DNA from: Flavobacterium sp.
GTDB lineage: Bacteria; Bacteroidota; Bacteroidia; Flavobacteriales; Flavobacteriaceae
Reading direction: 5' to 3'
DNA: 64,000 bases
Assembly: GCF_024642105.1 (NCBI RefSeq)
Contig: NZ_JAHEBT010000052.1
Span: 310,001 to 374,000, forward strand
In this document: positions 53,353-62,326 of the stretch, piece by piece
Numbering within the stretch: the first letter of the stretch is position 1
How the letters are laid out: every line of letters begins with the position of its first letter
Made by a program: the position numbers and the translations under genes
Notes under the pieces: generated by a model
Databases searched by the model: none
The model's input: the letters and a program-made list of their open reading frames with translations, nothing else
What the model was told of the DNA's origin: nothing

Positions 53353-53709
53353 GCGTGCGAGATTTTAAATTGTAAAACCACGCGATAGGAATCGCGAGCG
53401 CGCGGGGCTGTTATTTTTCATAACTGCCCTTAGTTTTTGGTTTCAAGTGGTCTGTGGAATGGAAGCTTGTAAAAGCGACTGGAACAGCCCAACAAAACGA
53501 AGCAAACAATTGGAGGGAAACATTTTGATTGACCGTTAATATCTTAAATATTGATTATCAATATATTAAATTACGAAATTTGAGTCATCACTAATTTTGA
53601 TACACTACCAAAAACGTAAATGTTTTTCAATAAACTTATTATCCACAAGTTCTTTCAAATTCCCAAATATTAGCTTTTCAAAGCCTTAATTTTTTTTAAA
53701 TAATAACTG
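53353..53709 (+). other. 357-base non-coding stretch with GC-rich palindromes
   Basis: No gene seen. A perfect small hairpin CGCGAT-AGGA-ATCGCG lies at 53381-53396, followed by CGCGCGGGG. GGGCTGTT (53405-53412) and AACAGCCC (53483-53490) bracket an 86-base block. The rest is AT-rich, up to the GH115 stop. The block's composition differs sharply from the neighbours and resembles REP-type debris. Confidence 0.6.
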
Positions 53710-56619
53710 TTATTTTTTTACCGTTTCCGGTAAAAGGGAATAAGGTATAAGCTTGTTTTTATTCAAATTAATATAAAAATAGTCCAACGCCACTCCTGCA
53801 TCAATAAGGTAGATTTTTAAGATATTCGCTCCTTTAAGGGCCGATTTGATAGCTGCTTTTTTAGTGGCTCTATTCGACAGGACATTTTGTTTCCATTCCT
53901 CACTTCTATCATAGGTTCTAAAATCAATAACCTGCATAGGCTCATCATTCCATTGTACTCCTATACGAACCCCTTGTTTATTAGTAATTGAAAGTGTCGG
54001 TATGGCGTGAAGCAGTATTTCTGGGTTTACAAAAGTATCCGGATTTCCCAGATGAATTTGATACTCCAAGCAAGGTGCTTCTGTTGCCAGACGATCTGTC
54101 TGCAATGACTCTGCCATCAACGGATAGCCTTGCATGGCTACCTTAGCATAACCCAAACCGTCTATTTTTTTCCACTGATACGGTTCCTTATTTTTTATGT
54201 ATGTAAAATTTTGGGCATAAATGACAACTCTGTCTTCCATTGCAATAAATGATTTTTTAGGAAGAGTAGCCGTTGTAGCATCGACAGTTACGTTTAACGC
54301 TATGGTTTTATTATCATATTTAATTATGAACTGAGTTTTTGATGCTTTCACTTTCGTCCATTTGTTCCAGTCTATACTAAATTGTAATCGCTCATTAGTA
54401 TTCTCCTTAGCACTCAAAACACCTTTCTTTTTATTGGCAATAACCCAATCCGGTAATTTTTGAAGTTCCCATGAAATCATCGCATCTTTTTTGAGAAAAA
54501 TATCAACGAAATGGAATTGTAATACATTCGGATAATACGTTGGCAAAGTCAATTCTGCTTCATCCGTTTTGGTTGAGTTTTCCGCTATTACCCCGACAGC
54601 TTCGGAGGCATTTTCCACTGGAGAAGTTTCAATAGTCGCCTTATCAAATACCGGTAATTTTCTAGGACTCATATCCATTATTCCGTTCCACTTACCATTG
54701 GCTATTTGGTTGTATTCCTTAGTGATGGTTTTTATTTCATTAAATGCATTATCTGATTTATCCGCGTATTCTTTTGCCTGCAATCGCCTTTGTTTGCCAT
54801 ACAAATTTGCTTTATCGGCATACAAAAACTTTTTATTCATCAACGAAGATGCCTTTGCCGGATAATAGACCAATTGGAAATACGCATCCTGAAGATTTTT
54901 AGGAAGTTTGTCTTTTAAAGCGTTAACCTGATTTTCTAAATTTTGATATTTGGTAATGCGGGTCTGGTTTTCATCTCCGAAAAAGAAGGGATTGTAGGCT
55001 GTCAGTTTGGTTTTGGTAGTCGGTTCGGTCTGACTCCAACCCATGAATTCCGGTTTTCTTTCGAAAGCCAAATCGAAATAGTCCCATTTCGAATCCGCTA
55101 TGGTTTTACCATAAGTCTCGCCAAAAATTGACGAATAAAAACGGCTCATGTGTTTTTTGACATTCGTTGCCTCTTCAAAAAAGGAGACATCATAGGCAAT
55201 ATCTAAAAAAAGCTGTGTCGAATATTCAATGGATTTTAAATCCCCCACATTCAGAATCCAGATTTTGTCGCAATTGGAATAATAGCTCTTCATCATTTCT
55301 TCTCTTAACAAAGCAGGATGAACCGAATCTACCCAAAGGTAATCATGTGGTCTTCCCCAATACGAAGCATGATAATACACCCCACCGCCACCGGGACGTT
55401 TTTGTTCTTCGGGATTGCTCAACCTTCGGATGTATCCATAATTGTCGTCTGTCCAAACCAAAGTGATATCTTCCGGAACCTTTAGACCTTCATCGTATAA
55501 GTCCAATACTTCCTTATACACCGTAAAGGCTTGTGGAACTTTGGTAGCATCAGGATTGATGTATTTTTCGATTAATTGTCGCTGATCCCCTAAAATATGT
55601 GTCAATAACTCTGCACCCTCTTTATTATTTTTGACACCTTCCATTTTGCTGTCATGCACCCCACGCATTCCCATGGTGAAAATGGCATCAACGTTCTTAC
55701 TTTCTTTTACCCGGTCTTCCCAATATTTATAAACGCTTTCACGATTGGAAACATAATTAAATTGCCCCGTGGCATTTTTATTCCATTCGTCAACATTATT
55801 GCGCAACATCGGTTCGGCATGAGAAGTTCCAACCACAATTTGATACTTTTCGGCTATTTTTGCATTTCCTGGGATTTTAAAAAAAGCTGTCGTCCCTTCG
55901 TGCATGGCTGGCCAAATCGTATTGGCTTTCAAGCGCAATAACAATTCAAATATTTTGGCATAGGTTTTCGGACCAATATTTCCAACTTCGGGTTCAAAAG
56001 TCTTCGAAGCCCAAGGCAACAATCCCCAATCTTCATCATTAAGAAAGATTCCCCTAAATTTAACGGACGGTGCTTTGGACTGAAAATCCTTTTGCGAAAG
56101 CACTAATTCTTTTTGTTTTACAGCGGGCACATCTGACCACCAATACCATGGTGAAACTCCAATCTTTTGTGACAAATCGAAAACACCATAAGCCGTCCCC
56201 CTTGCATTAGTACCTGCAACAACAAAGGCTTTGTCAATCTTTTGAGTGGGTTTCAGAATTGTTTTGTAGCAATAGCTTTCCCATTGCTTTTCAAAACTTT
56301 TAAAATTGCTGTTTCCATTCAAAAAGGATTGTACCAAGGCTGATTGATACTGTCCGATAACAATGACGTTGCCTGAAACTTTATCCTTATTTTTAGTTAC
56401 CAAGGGTTTAAAACCAGTCACCCTAAAAATATCTTCCGATAACGAATAGGCAACAATTGAATCTAAAGTAGTTCCGGAAGCATCATAAAGAATGGATGCT
56501 TTTGTTGCTTTGGTAAATACCTCAAATTGGGGAAGTGAATAGTTTTTTGTAAAACCCGTTTTTGAAAAAATAGTTTGACTAAAAAAAAGCAAACCTAAAA
56601 TTGAAAATGAATACCTCAT
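53710..56619 (-). CDS. GH115 xylan alpha-1,2-glucuronidase
   Basis: The 969-residue enzyme has a signal peptide (MRYSFSILGLLFFSQTIFSK) and the family 115 layout. An N-terminal domain (about 25-185; ARGTAYGVFDLSQKIGVSPW) is followed by the catalytic barrel (about 190-510; KFRGIFLNDEDWGLLPWA, NTIWPAMHEGTTAFFK, TLVWTDDNYGYIRRLSNPEE, GGGVYYHASYWGRPHDYLW), a helical domain (about 520-680) and a C-terminal beta-sandwich (to 969). GH115 enzymes remove glucuronic or 4-O-methylglucuronic acid from xylan. That suits the neighbouring xylose genes. It appears monocistronic, with repeat-rich sequence on both sides. Confidence 0.93.
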   Translation of the reverse strand: MRYSFSILGLLFFSQTIFSKTGFTKNYSLPQFEVFTKATKASILYDASGTTLDSIVAYSLSEDIFRVTGFKPLVTKNKDKVSGNVIVIGQYQSALVQSFLNGNSNFKSFEKQWESYCYKTILKPTQKIDKAFVVAGTNARGTAYGVFDLSQKIGVSPWYWWSDVPAVKQKELVLSQKDFQSKAPSVKFRGIFLNDEDWGLLPWASKTFEPEVGNIGPKTYAKIFELLLRLKANTIWPAMHEGTTAFFKIPGNAKIAEKYQIVVGTSHAEPMLRNNVDEWNKNATGQFNYVSNRESVYKYWEDRVKESKNVDAIFTMGMRGVHDSKMEGVKNNKEGAELLTHILGDQRQLIEKYINPDATKVPQAFTVYKEVLDLYDEGLKVPEDITLVWTDDNYGYIRRLSNPEEQKRPGGGGVYYHASYWGRPHDYLWVDSVHPALLREEMMKSYYSNCDKIWILNVGDLKSIEYSTQLFLDIAYDVSFFEEATNVKKHMSRFYSSIFGETYGKTIADSKWDYFDLAFERKPEFMGWSQTEPTTKTKLTAYNPFFFGDENQTRITKYQNLENQVNALKDKLPKNLQDAYFQLVYYPAKASSLMNKKFLYADKANLYGKQRRLQAKEYADKSDNAFNEIKTITKEYNQIANGKWNGIMDMSPRKLPVFDKATIETSPVENASEAVGVIAENSTKTDEAELTLPTYYPNVLQFHFVDIFLKKDAMISWELQKLPDWVIANKKKGVLSAKENTNERLQFSIDWNKWTKVKASKTQFIIKYDNKTIALNVTVDATTATLPKKSFIAMEDRVVIYAQNFTYIKNKEPYQWKKIDGLGYAKVAMQGYPLMAESLQTDRLATEAPCLEYQIHLGNPDTFVNPEILLHAIPTLSITNKQGVRIGVQWNDEPMQVIDFRTYDRSEEWKQNVLSNRATKKAAIKSALKGANILKIYLIDAGVALDYFYINLNKNKLIPYSLLPETVKK

Positions 56620-56700
56620 AATTAAAAATTAAATCATTTTGAATTTATTGTGACTGTAGTTGCAAATTCCAGTGATATTGACCTTCTGATTCAAATTCAA

Positions 56701-56782
56701 AATGACCCCTATTTTTAAGATCATCTCTTGTTCTATATCGAACCCATAACCTTCTTAAAAAGTCAATAGGTTGGTTCGATTA
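56701..56782 (+). repeat. Diverged partial copy of the 200-bp repeat
   Basis: AATGACC...TTTTAAGATCAT and TATATCGAACCCATAACC align with the start of the repeats at 48413 and 53153, with a decayed hairpin. It lies between lutC and the GH115 gene, which are both on the minus strand. Confidence 0.65.
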
Positions 56783-56789
56783 CAATGTA

Positions 56790-57377
56790 TTAATTCATTA
56801 GAAAAACAACCAAGCCTCTTGCTCCATGAGCTCCTAAAACGAGAGATTGCTCAATGTCGGCAGTTTTTGAAGGGCCTGCAATAAAGGTCCCAAAATCATA
56901 TTTTGATTCCCCAATTAACTGATAGGCTTGATGCATCGTTGCAACTATATCTTTCTTACTCAATATTATCCCTAAATATTGCGAAATAAAAGGAGTTACC
57001 CGTTGTCCTAAAACGGCATCGGTTACCCAAAGAGCCGAATTCTCGGCAACACCAAAATGCGCCCTTACAATAGATAGTTCAACATCTTCTAAACTGTGTG
57101 GGTCATCATTTAGCCAATTCGTCGCACCAAATTCGGCAAGCTCTGGTATAGTAGTTATAATCCTCTTATCTGTTGAATAATGATTTTTTACATAATTGAT
57201 CATATCACTATAGTCGCTAACATCAACACAATCACCTCCTATGCTTTGTAGCACCATTTTATACTTTTCAACTACATCAAATGACTCTAATCCTAAAACT
57301 TCCATATTAGGAAGTTCAGCACTTATTACCGGTTGATTTTGTCTTATTTTTTCTAATATCGCGGTTCTACTGTCCAT
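56790..57377 (-). CDS. lutC: Lactate utilization protein C (LUD domain)
   Basis: The 195-residue cytosolic protein from MDSRTAILEKIRQNQPV has the LUD fold (about 75-195; LEDVELSIVRAHFGVAENSA, SKYDFGTFIAGPSKTADIEQ, LGAHGARGLVVFL). LutC is the non-cluster subunit of the LutABC complex that oxidises L-lactate to pyruvate. I chose 57377 over 57404. The start lies 11 bases before the end of lutB, indicating coupled translation. It ends the rhamnose/lactate run. Confidence 0.92.
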   Translation of the reverse strand: MDSRTAILEKIRQNQPVISAELPNMEVLGLESFDVVEKYKMVLQSIGGDCVDVSDYSDMINYVKNHYSTDKRIITTIPELAEFGATNWLNDDPHSLEDVELSIVRAHFGVAENSALWVTDAVLGQRVTPFISQYLGIILSKKDIVATMHQAYQLIGESKYDFGTFIAGPSKTADIEQSLVLGAHGARGLVVFLMN

Positions 57378-58779
57378 TATTTTGAGATTTAGATTCTTTA
57401 CCATTTTTCTTGTACCATTCTCTAAATGATTCGTCAGGAGGGCTAGGCATTTCTCGCTGTTTGTACCAAGGATTAAAATTATTATTAACCAAAACAGGTA
57501 TTTTTTGCATCACTAATCTACCTGCTTTTCCTGCTAAATTAAATACCATTGGCTTGGACAAAACAGCTGCCATTCCGTTCATAGCAATTGTTTTCCCAAT
57601 TGGCGTATGCCCTTCTTTAACTAAAACTTGACGCCATTTGTACAATTGATCATGAATATCAATTTTAACAGGACAAACATTGGTACAAGAACCACAGAGC
57701 GTACTTGCAAAAGGCAAATCGGCATTTTTACTCATATCTAAATTGGGTGCCAAAATAGAACCTATAGGACCAGCAACGGCATTATGATAACTATGCCCCC
57801 CACTTCGTCTATACACTGGACAGGTATTCATACAAGCGCCACAACGGATACATTTTAGTGAATTCCTAAAGTCTTCTCTTCCTAATTGGGTACTTCTTCC
57901 ATTGTCTACAATAACAATATGCATTTCTTTACCTGCTCTAGGCGTATTGAAATGACTTGAAAATGTTGTGATGGGTTGCCCCGTAGCACTTCGCGCCAAC
58001 AATCGCAGAAAAACACCTAGATGCTTGCGTTGCGGAATGATTTTTTCAAATCCCATACAGGCAATATGAACGTCGGCTAAATGGACTCCCATATCGGCAT
58101 TACCTTCATTGGTACACACTACAAATTCTCCCGTCTCAGCAACAGCAAAATTAACTCCTGTCAAGGCTACTTTTCGTGTTAAAAAAGTATCTCTAAGGTG
58201 TAATCGAGCTGCCTCAGTCAAATACTGAGGGTCGTTATTCCCTGCTTCGGTGCCAAGATGTTCGTGAAATGTTTCGCTTACATCTTCTTTTTTAAGATGA
58301 ATGGCTGGCAATACAATATGACTTGGTGGTTCTTTGCGAAGTTGAACGATTCGCTCTCCTAAATCAGAATCAATTACATCAATCCCTTTTTCAGCAAGAT
58401 ATTCATTTAAGTGACATTCTTCGGTAAGCATGGATTTGGATTTCACCATTTGATTAACACCATGTTTTGCCATTATAGAATGCACTATTTTATTGTGTTC
58501 TTCCGCATTAGCCGCCCAATGTACAATGACTCCATTAGCTTTAGCTTTCGATTCGAATTGGATTAAATAATCATGGATGTTAGCCAAAACGTTATTCTTA
58601 ATTTGAGAAGCGGTTTCACGAAGCAATTCCCAGTCTGGTATTTGAAATGCTGCTTTGTCCCGTTTTTCACGAACATACCAAAGCGTTTCATCATGCCAAT
58701 CTACACGAGGAATATCTTTATTAAAATCGGCTGCTGCCTCGCTATGTTGGATTTGTTTTTTTGAATGCATCTTTTCCAT
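57367..58779 (-). CDS. lutB: Lactate utilization iron-sulfur protein B
   Basis: The 470-residue protein has an N-terminal LUD domain (about 70-300; VNFAVAETGEFVVCTNEGNA) and two [4Fe-4S] motifs (CIRCGACMNTCPVYRR and CGSCTNVCPVKIDIHD, about 310-380). A C-terminal helical tail follows. It is the central electron-transfer subunit of LutABC. Unusually it is separated from lutA by the GH28 gene; the gaps are only 23 and 26 bases, so all four still appear to be one transcript. A second Met 9 bases in is an alternative start. Confidence 0.95.
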   Translation of the reverse strand: MEKMHSKKQIQHSEAAADFNKDIPRVDWHDETLWYVREKRDKAAFQIPDWELLRETASQIKNNVLANIHDYLIQFESKAKANGVIVHWAANAEEHNKIVHSIMAKHGVNQMVKSKSMLTEECHLNEYLAEKGIDVIDSDLGERIVQLRKEPPSHIVLPAIHLKKEDVSETFHEHLGTEAGNNDPQYLTEAARLHLRDTFLTRKVALTGVNFAVAETGEFVVCTNEGNADMGVHLADVHIACMGFEKIIPQRKHLGVFLRLLARSATGQPITTFSSHFNTPRAGKEMHIVIVDNGRSTQLGREDFRNSLKCIRCGACMNTCPVYRRSGGHSYHNAVAGPIGSILAPNLDMSKNADLPFASTLCGSCTNVCPVKIDIHDQLYKWRQVLVKEGHTPIGKTIAMNGMAAVLSKPMVFNLAGKAGRLVMQKIPVLVNNNFNPWYKQREMPSPPDESFREWYKKNGKESKSQNNGQ

Positions 58780-58802
58780 TTTATATCTAATTCCTTATCG
58801 AA

Positions 58803-60179
58803 CTACCATTTATTTTCAAGTGTAAAATTCAATATATTTTGATGGATGTGATTAGCTCCTTGAATTGTATCTGCGTAAACATTAGTAAGTACTACATTTT
58901 CTACTGGAAGTTCTTTTTGCCCTAATACTCTAGATATGAACTTAACATTAGTAGCCTTTACATTGTCAAGATAAATATTTTTTATTGGGGTAAGTTTTCT
59001 TTCAATGGTTGGAACTAAATCTCTCCATTGGTACAAAACATCTGTTTCAATTCCCACAATTCCTTGGTCAATTTTACCCGAAGTAGTGTTACTTACGTAT
59101 ATATTTTGCACATATCCTCCTCTCCTTTCATTGGTTTTAATGAAGAGAAGATGGTTTAATTTGGCTCCAGCCGCCACCCGACAGTTATCAACAAAGACAT
59201 TTTCAATTCCTCCCGAAAGTTCACTTCCTAGCGCTACTAATTGATGGCCATTTTTAACCGTACAATTCCGAATAACAATATTTTTTGAAGGAGTGTGTAA
59301 TCGCCACGCATCTTGATTACTGCCTGATTTAATAGCAATGGCGTCATCTCCTTGGTCAAAAACGCAATTTTCTATCAACATATTCTGACTCATTTCTGGA
59401 TCTACTCCATCATTGTTATGACCATGCGCATAAACATTTAGATTTCGAAGAACAATATTTTTAGATAGGTAAGGATGTATCGTCCAAAAAGGACTATTGG
59501 TTATAGAAATACCATCCATCAAAACATTTTCACAACGGTTAAACTGTATGAATTGAGGGCGAAAATTAGCACTATCATTAACCATTTGGCGTTCTTCCAT
59601 TGGCTTATTATAAGACGCTAAATAATATAATCTTTTCAGACTTTCCATGTGGCCTTTAGGTCGTTTGAACCATGTTTTCCAAACATCCATTTTGGCTTTG
59701 ATCTCTCCTTGACCGGTTAAAGCAATGTTTTTACATTGGTAAGCATAAATCAAAGGTGAATAATTATAGCATTCATATCCTTCCCAAGTACTATGAACAG
59801 CTGGCAAATAATCTTTCGGATCATCCGAAAAAACGAGAATCGCTCCTTTGGCTAAATGTAAATTCACGTTATTTCTAAAATGAATTTTGCCTGTTAACCA
59901 TTCTCCTTTAGGAATCAGTACTGTACCGCCTCCTATACTATTTATTTTTTTTATAGCTTTTTCAATAGCCTGAGTAGTTTTAATCTTATTTCCCGCAATC
60001 GCTCCGCAAGCTGAGATGGAAAGCGTATCACAAGTACTAAAATCAGGAATTTTAATAGCGGGCATTTCGAATGGAGCCTTAACTATTATTTCTTGTATAG
60101 TCACATCAGTGGTAAATTTTCTATACGAAAAAAGAAAAAATGACAGACACAGAATAAAAAATAGAACTGTTTTTTTCAT
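58803..60179 (-). CDS. GH28 family polygalacturonase-like glycoside hydrolase
   Basis: From MKKTVLFFILCLSFFLFSY it has 458 residues with an N-terminal signal or anchor helix. The right-handed beta-helix (about 60-440) carries the GH28 catalytic residues: NNDGVDPE, FDQGDDAIAIKSG and NGHQLVALGSE. GH28 members cut polygalacturonan or rhamnogalacturonan, releasing galacturonate or rhamnose. Its place in a rhamnose operon points to rhamnogalacturonan. A longer start at 60299 overlaps lutA and lacks a signal peptide, so 60179 is preferred. Confidence 0.9.
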   Translation of the reverse strand: MKKTVLFFILCLSFFLFSYRKFTTDVTIQEIIVKAPFEMPAIKIPDFSTCDTLSISACGAIAGNKIKTTQAIEKAIKKINSIGGGTVLIPKGEWLTGKIHFRNNVNLHLAKGAILVFSDDPKDYLPAVHSTWEGYECYNYSPLIYAYQCKNIALTGQGEIKAKMDVWKTWFKRPKGHMESLKRLYYLASYNKPMEERQMVNDSANFRPQFIQFNRCENVLMDGISITNSPFWTIHPYLSKNIVLRNLNVYAHGHNNDGVDPEMSQNMLIENCVFDQGDDAIAIKSGSNQDAWRLHTPSKNIVIRNCTVKNGHQLVALGSELSGGIENVFVDNCRVAAGAKLNHLLFIKTNERRGGYVQNIYVSNTTSGKIDQGIVGIETDVLYQWRDLVPTIERKLTPIKNIYLDNVKATNVKFISRVLGQKELPVENVVLTNVYADTIQGANHIHQNILNFTLENKW

Positions 60180-60205
60180 TACGATGTATTTGCTACTAAT
60201 CAAAT

Positions 60206-60946
60206 TTATACTGTAAGCGAATTTAATATTTCTGCAATATGAATGGTTTTTATAGGACTTTTTTGTCGCTTTAAAATTCCTTCTAAGTGCATTAAACAAG
60301 ACATATCAAAACCAGTAATATAGTCTACATTATGATTCTCATGATCTTTGATTCGATCTTGTCCCATCTTAACCGAAATGGCTTCTTCGGTTACGCAAAA
60401 TGTTCCTCCAAAACCACAGCATTCATCTTTACGACTTAAAGAAACCAAATCGAGTCCTTTAATTCCTTTTAATAGTTGTTCTGGTTTAGAGAAATACGGC
60501 GCATTCAATTCACTCATTTGCGATAGTTTCAACCCTCTTTGCCCATGACAACTGATGTGCATTCCAACTCGGTAAGGAAAGTTGCCTTCAATAGTCTCAA
60601 CTTTTAGAATATCGGTTAAGAATTGAGTCAATTCAAAAACTCGTTCTCTAATTTGGCTCGCCAACACTTCATTTTTATCATCGTGTAAGTGGTCTTTGAC
60701 ATGCAAAACACAGCTACCTGACGGACAAACTATATAATCATATTCGGCAAAATTAGCAATGAAATTAGCATCACACCCTTTTGTCAAATGCTCGTATCCA
60801 CTATTAGCCATCGGTTGACCACAACAAGTTTGTGCTGATGGAAAATGAACTTCACAACCTAATTTTTGTAATAACTCATAGGTAGCTATTCCTACCTTTG
60901 GATAAAATTGGTCTACATAGCAAGGGATAAAAAGTCCAATTTTCAT
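60206..60946 (-). CDS. lutA: Lactate utilization protein A (CCG-domain Fe-S protein)
   Basis: The 246-residue protein has two cysteine-rich CCG domains: TCCGQPMANSGY with IVCPSGSC in the first half, and HISCHGQRG with DECCGFGGTFCV in the second. This is the LutA/GlcF-like (heterodisulfide reductase B type) subunit of the L-lactate-oxidising LutABC complex. The start lies 4 bases after the kinase stop. The GH28 gene follows 26 bases later. Confidence 0.95.
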   Translation of the reverse strand: MKIGLFIPCYVDQFYPKVGIATYELLQKLGCEVHFPSAQTCCGQPMANSGYEHLTKGCDANFIANFAEYDYIVCPSGSCVLHVKDHLHDDKNEVLASQIRERVFELTQFLTDILKVETIEGNFPYRVGMHISCHGQRGLKLSQMSELNAPYFSKPEQLLKGIKGLDLVSLSRKDECCGFGGTFCVTEEAISVKMGQDRIKDHENHNVDYITGFDMSCLMHLEGILKRQKSPIKTIHIAEILNSLTV

Positions 60947-60950
60947 TTTT

Positions 60951-62315
60951 CTAATGTTTATAAAATTTCAGGTCAATTAAATCATTTTGAATTGGTTTTG
61001 GATTCCAATTTTTATGAATAGCTAATGCTGCACCCAAAGCACTTGCTTGAGCCATCGAGGCTGCATATACTTCCATTTTTGGATACGCCTCTGCCAATAA
61101 ATTCATGAATATCGGATTTTTACTAAAACCTCCATCCACAAACACTTTCTTAACCGGGCTATTATGAATTACTAAATTAGTTGAAATAATTTGCTGAGCT
61201 ACAATATCTAACAATAATTGATGATAGGCTATTTCATAACTTTTAAAATCATTCAAATTTCTATTTTCAAATGAAAACTGTCTTAGAATTTCTTTTTGAT
61301 ATTGAGAAGGCGCACTATTAAGATTAATCCCTCTCAACTGTTTAATGATATCTTTGTCATACCCTACTTCTTTGTAAGTATCAATTGAAACTCCAAAATG
61401 GTCTGCCAATCTCTTTGTTTGAATCTCATGTTCATTACCTGCAAATAATCTCGAAGCCTTAACCGGTTTTCCTTGATAATGTAAAAAACACAAGCAATCA
61501 TCTTGTAGTTCTTCAAAAGTTAAAGGTTGATTATTAAACGGATTCATTGTAATTACCCAAGTTCCTGTAGACAGTAATACAAATGGTTCTGTAAAATTAA
61601 TAATATAGGGTATCAATGCCGATGAACTATCATGCAAACCAATCCCAACAGAAATGGCATTATTTTGCAATAATGGCAGCGTTTCTTCAGCGCTGTGCAT
61701 TGGTGCAATTTTGGTAATAATATCTTCTTTTTTTAACCATTTATGGTATTTCATTTTCTTAAAATTCCACAAATTAGTATGACAACCCACACTGGTAATA
61801 TCAGTAAAAAATTGACCTGTTAGTAAGGAGCTTAAGTATTGTGGCAAATGCAAACAATAGTTAACGGTATTAAAAACAGTAGGATTCTCCTCTTTCAACC
61901 TATAAATTTGCATTCCCGAATTAAGACTTCCCAAAACTGGCGAAGCTGTCTTGGTTGCAAATTTTTCTTCTCCTTTGTATTTGCTATAAAATTTTTCTTT
62001 AAGCAATTCTGGATACGGTTTTAAATAATTGTATAATGGAGTAAGATTATTTCCTTCTTTATCCACATATACAAAACTAGCACCATAGGTACTGAAATTG
62101 ATAGCTTTTAAATTATAATCTTCTAAGGCTTCCATTTCGGCCAAACGATAGACAATCCAATTCCTAAGTGACGTTATATCTTCACAAGGAAATCCATCTT
62201 CATCTACTGTTTCTGGAAAAACAACCGACTGCTCCCATACAATTTGGTAGTTTTCATTAAAAAGAAAAACTTTTTTATTCGTCTTTCCAATATCAAAAAC
62301 AGCTACTACATTCAT
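60951..62315 (-). CDS. rhaB: FGGY carbohydrate kinase, probable L-rhamnulokinase
   Basis: The 454-residue FGGY kinase has the N-terminal phosphate motif FDIGKTNKKVFLFN, NFSTYGASFVYVD, a TGTWVITMNPF segment and the C-terminal ATP site FVDGGFSKNPIFMNLLAEAY. Sequence alone fits rhamnulokinase or fuculokinase. Position directly after rhaI and before lutA makes L-rhamnulose the probable substrate. It starts 11 bases after the rhaI stop. Confidence 0.88.
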   Translation of the reverse strand: MNVVAVFDIGKTNKKVFLFNENYQIVWEQSVVFPETVDEDGFPCEDITSLRNWIVYRLAEMEALEDYNLKAINFSTYGASFVYVDKEGNNLTPLYNYLKPYPELLKEKFYSKYKGEEKFATKTASPVLGSLNSGMQIYRLKEENPTVFNTVNYCLHLPQYLSSLLTGQFFTDITSVGCHTNLWNFKKMKYHKWLKKEDIITKIAPMHSAEETLPLLQNNAISVGIGLHDSSSALIPYIINFTEPFVLLSTGTWVITMNPFNNQPLTFEELQDDCLCFLHYQGKPVKASRLFAGNEHEIQTKRLADHFGVSIDTYKEVGYDKDIIKQLRGINLNSAPSQYQKEILRQFSFENRNLNDFKSYEIAYHQLLLDIVAQQIISTNLVIHNSPVKKVFVDGGFSKNPIFMNLLAEAYPKMEVYAASMAQASALGAALAIHKNWNPKPIQNDLIDLKFYKH

Positions 62316-62326
62316 TTTTGATTGTA

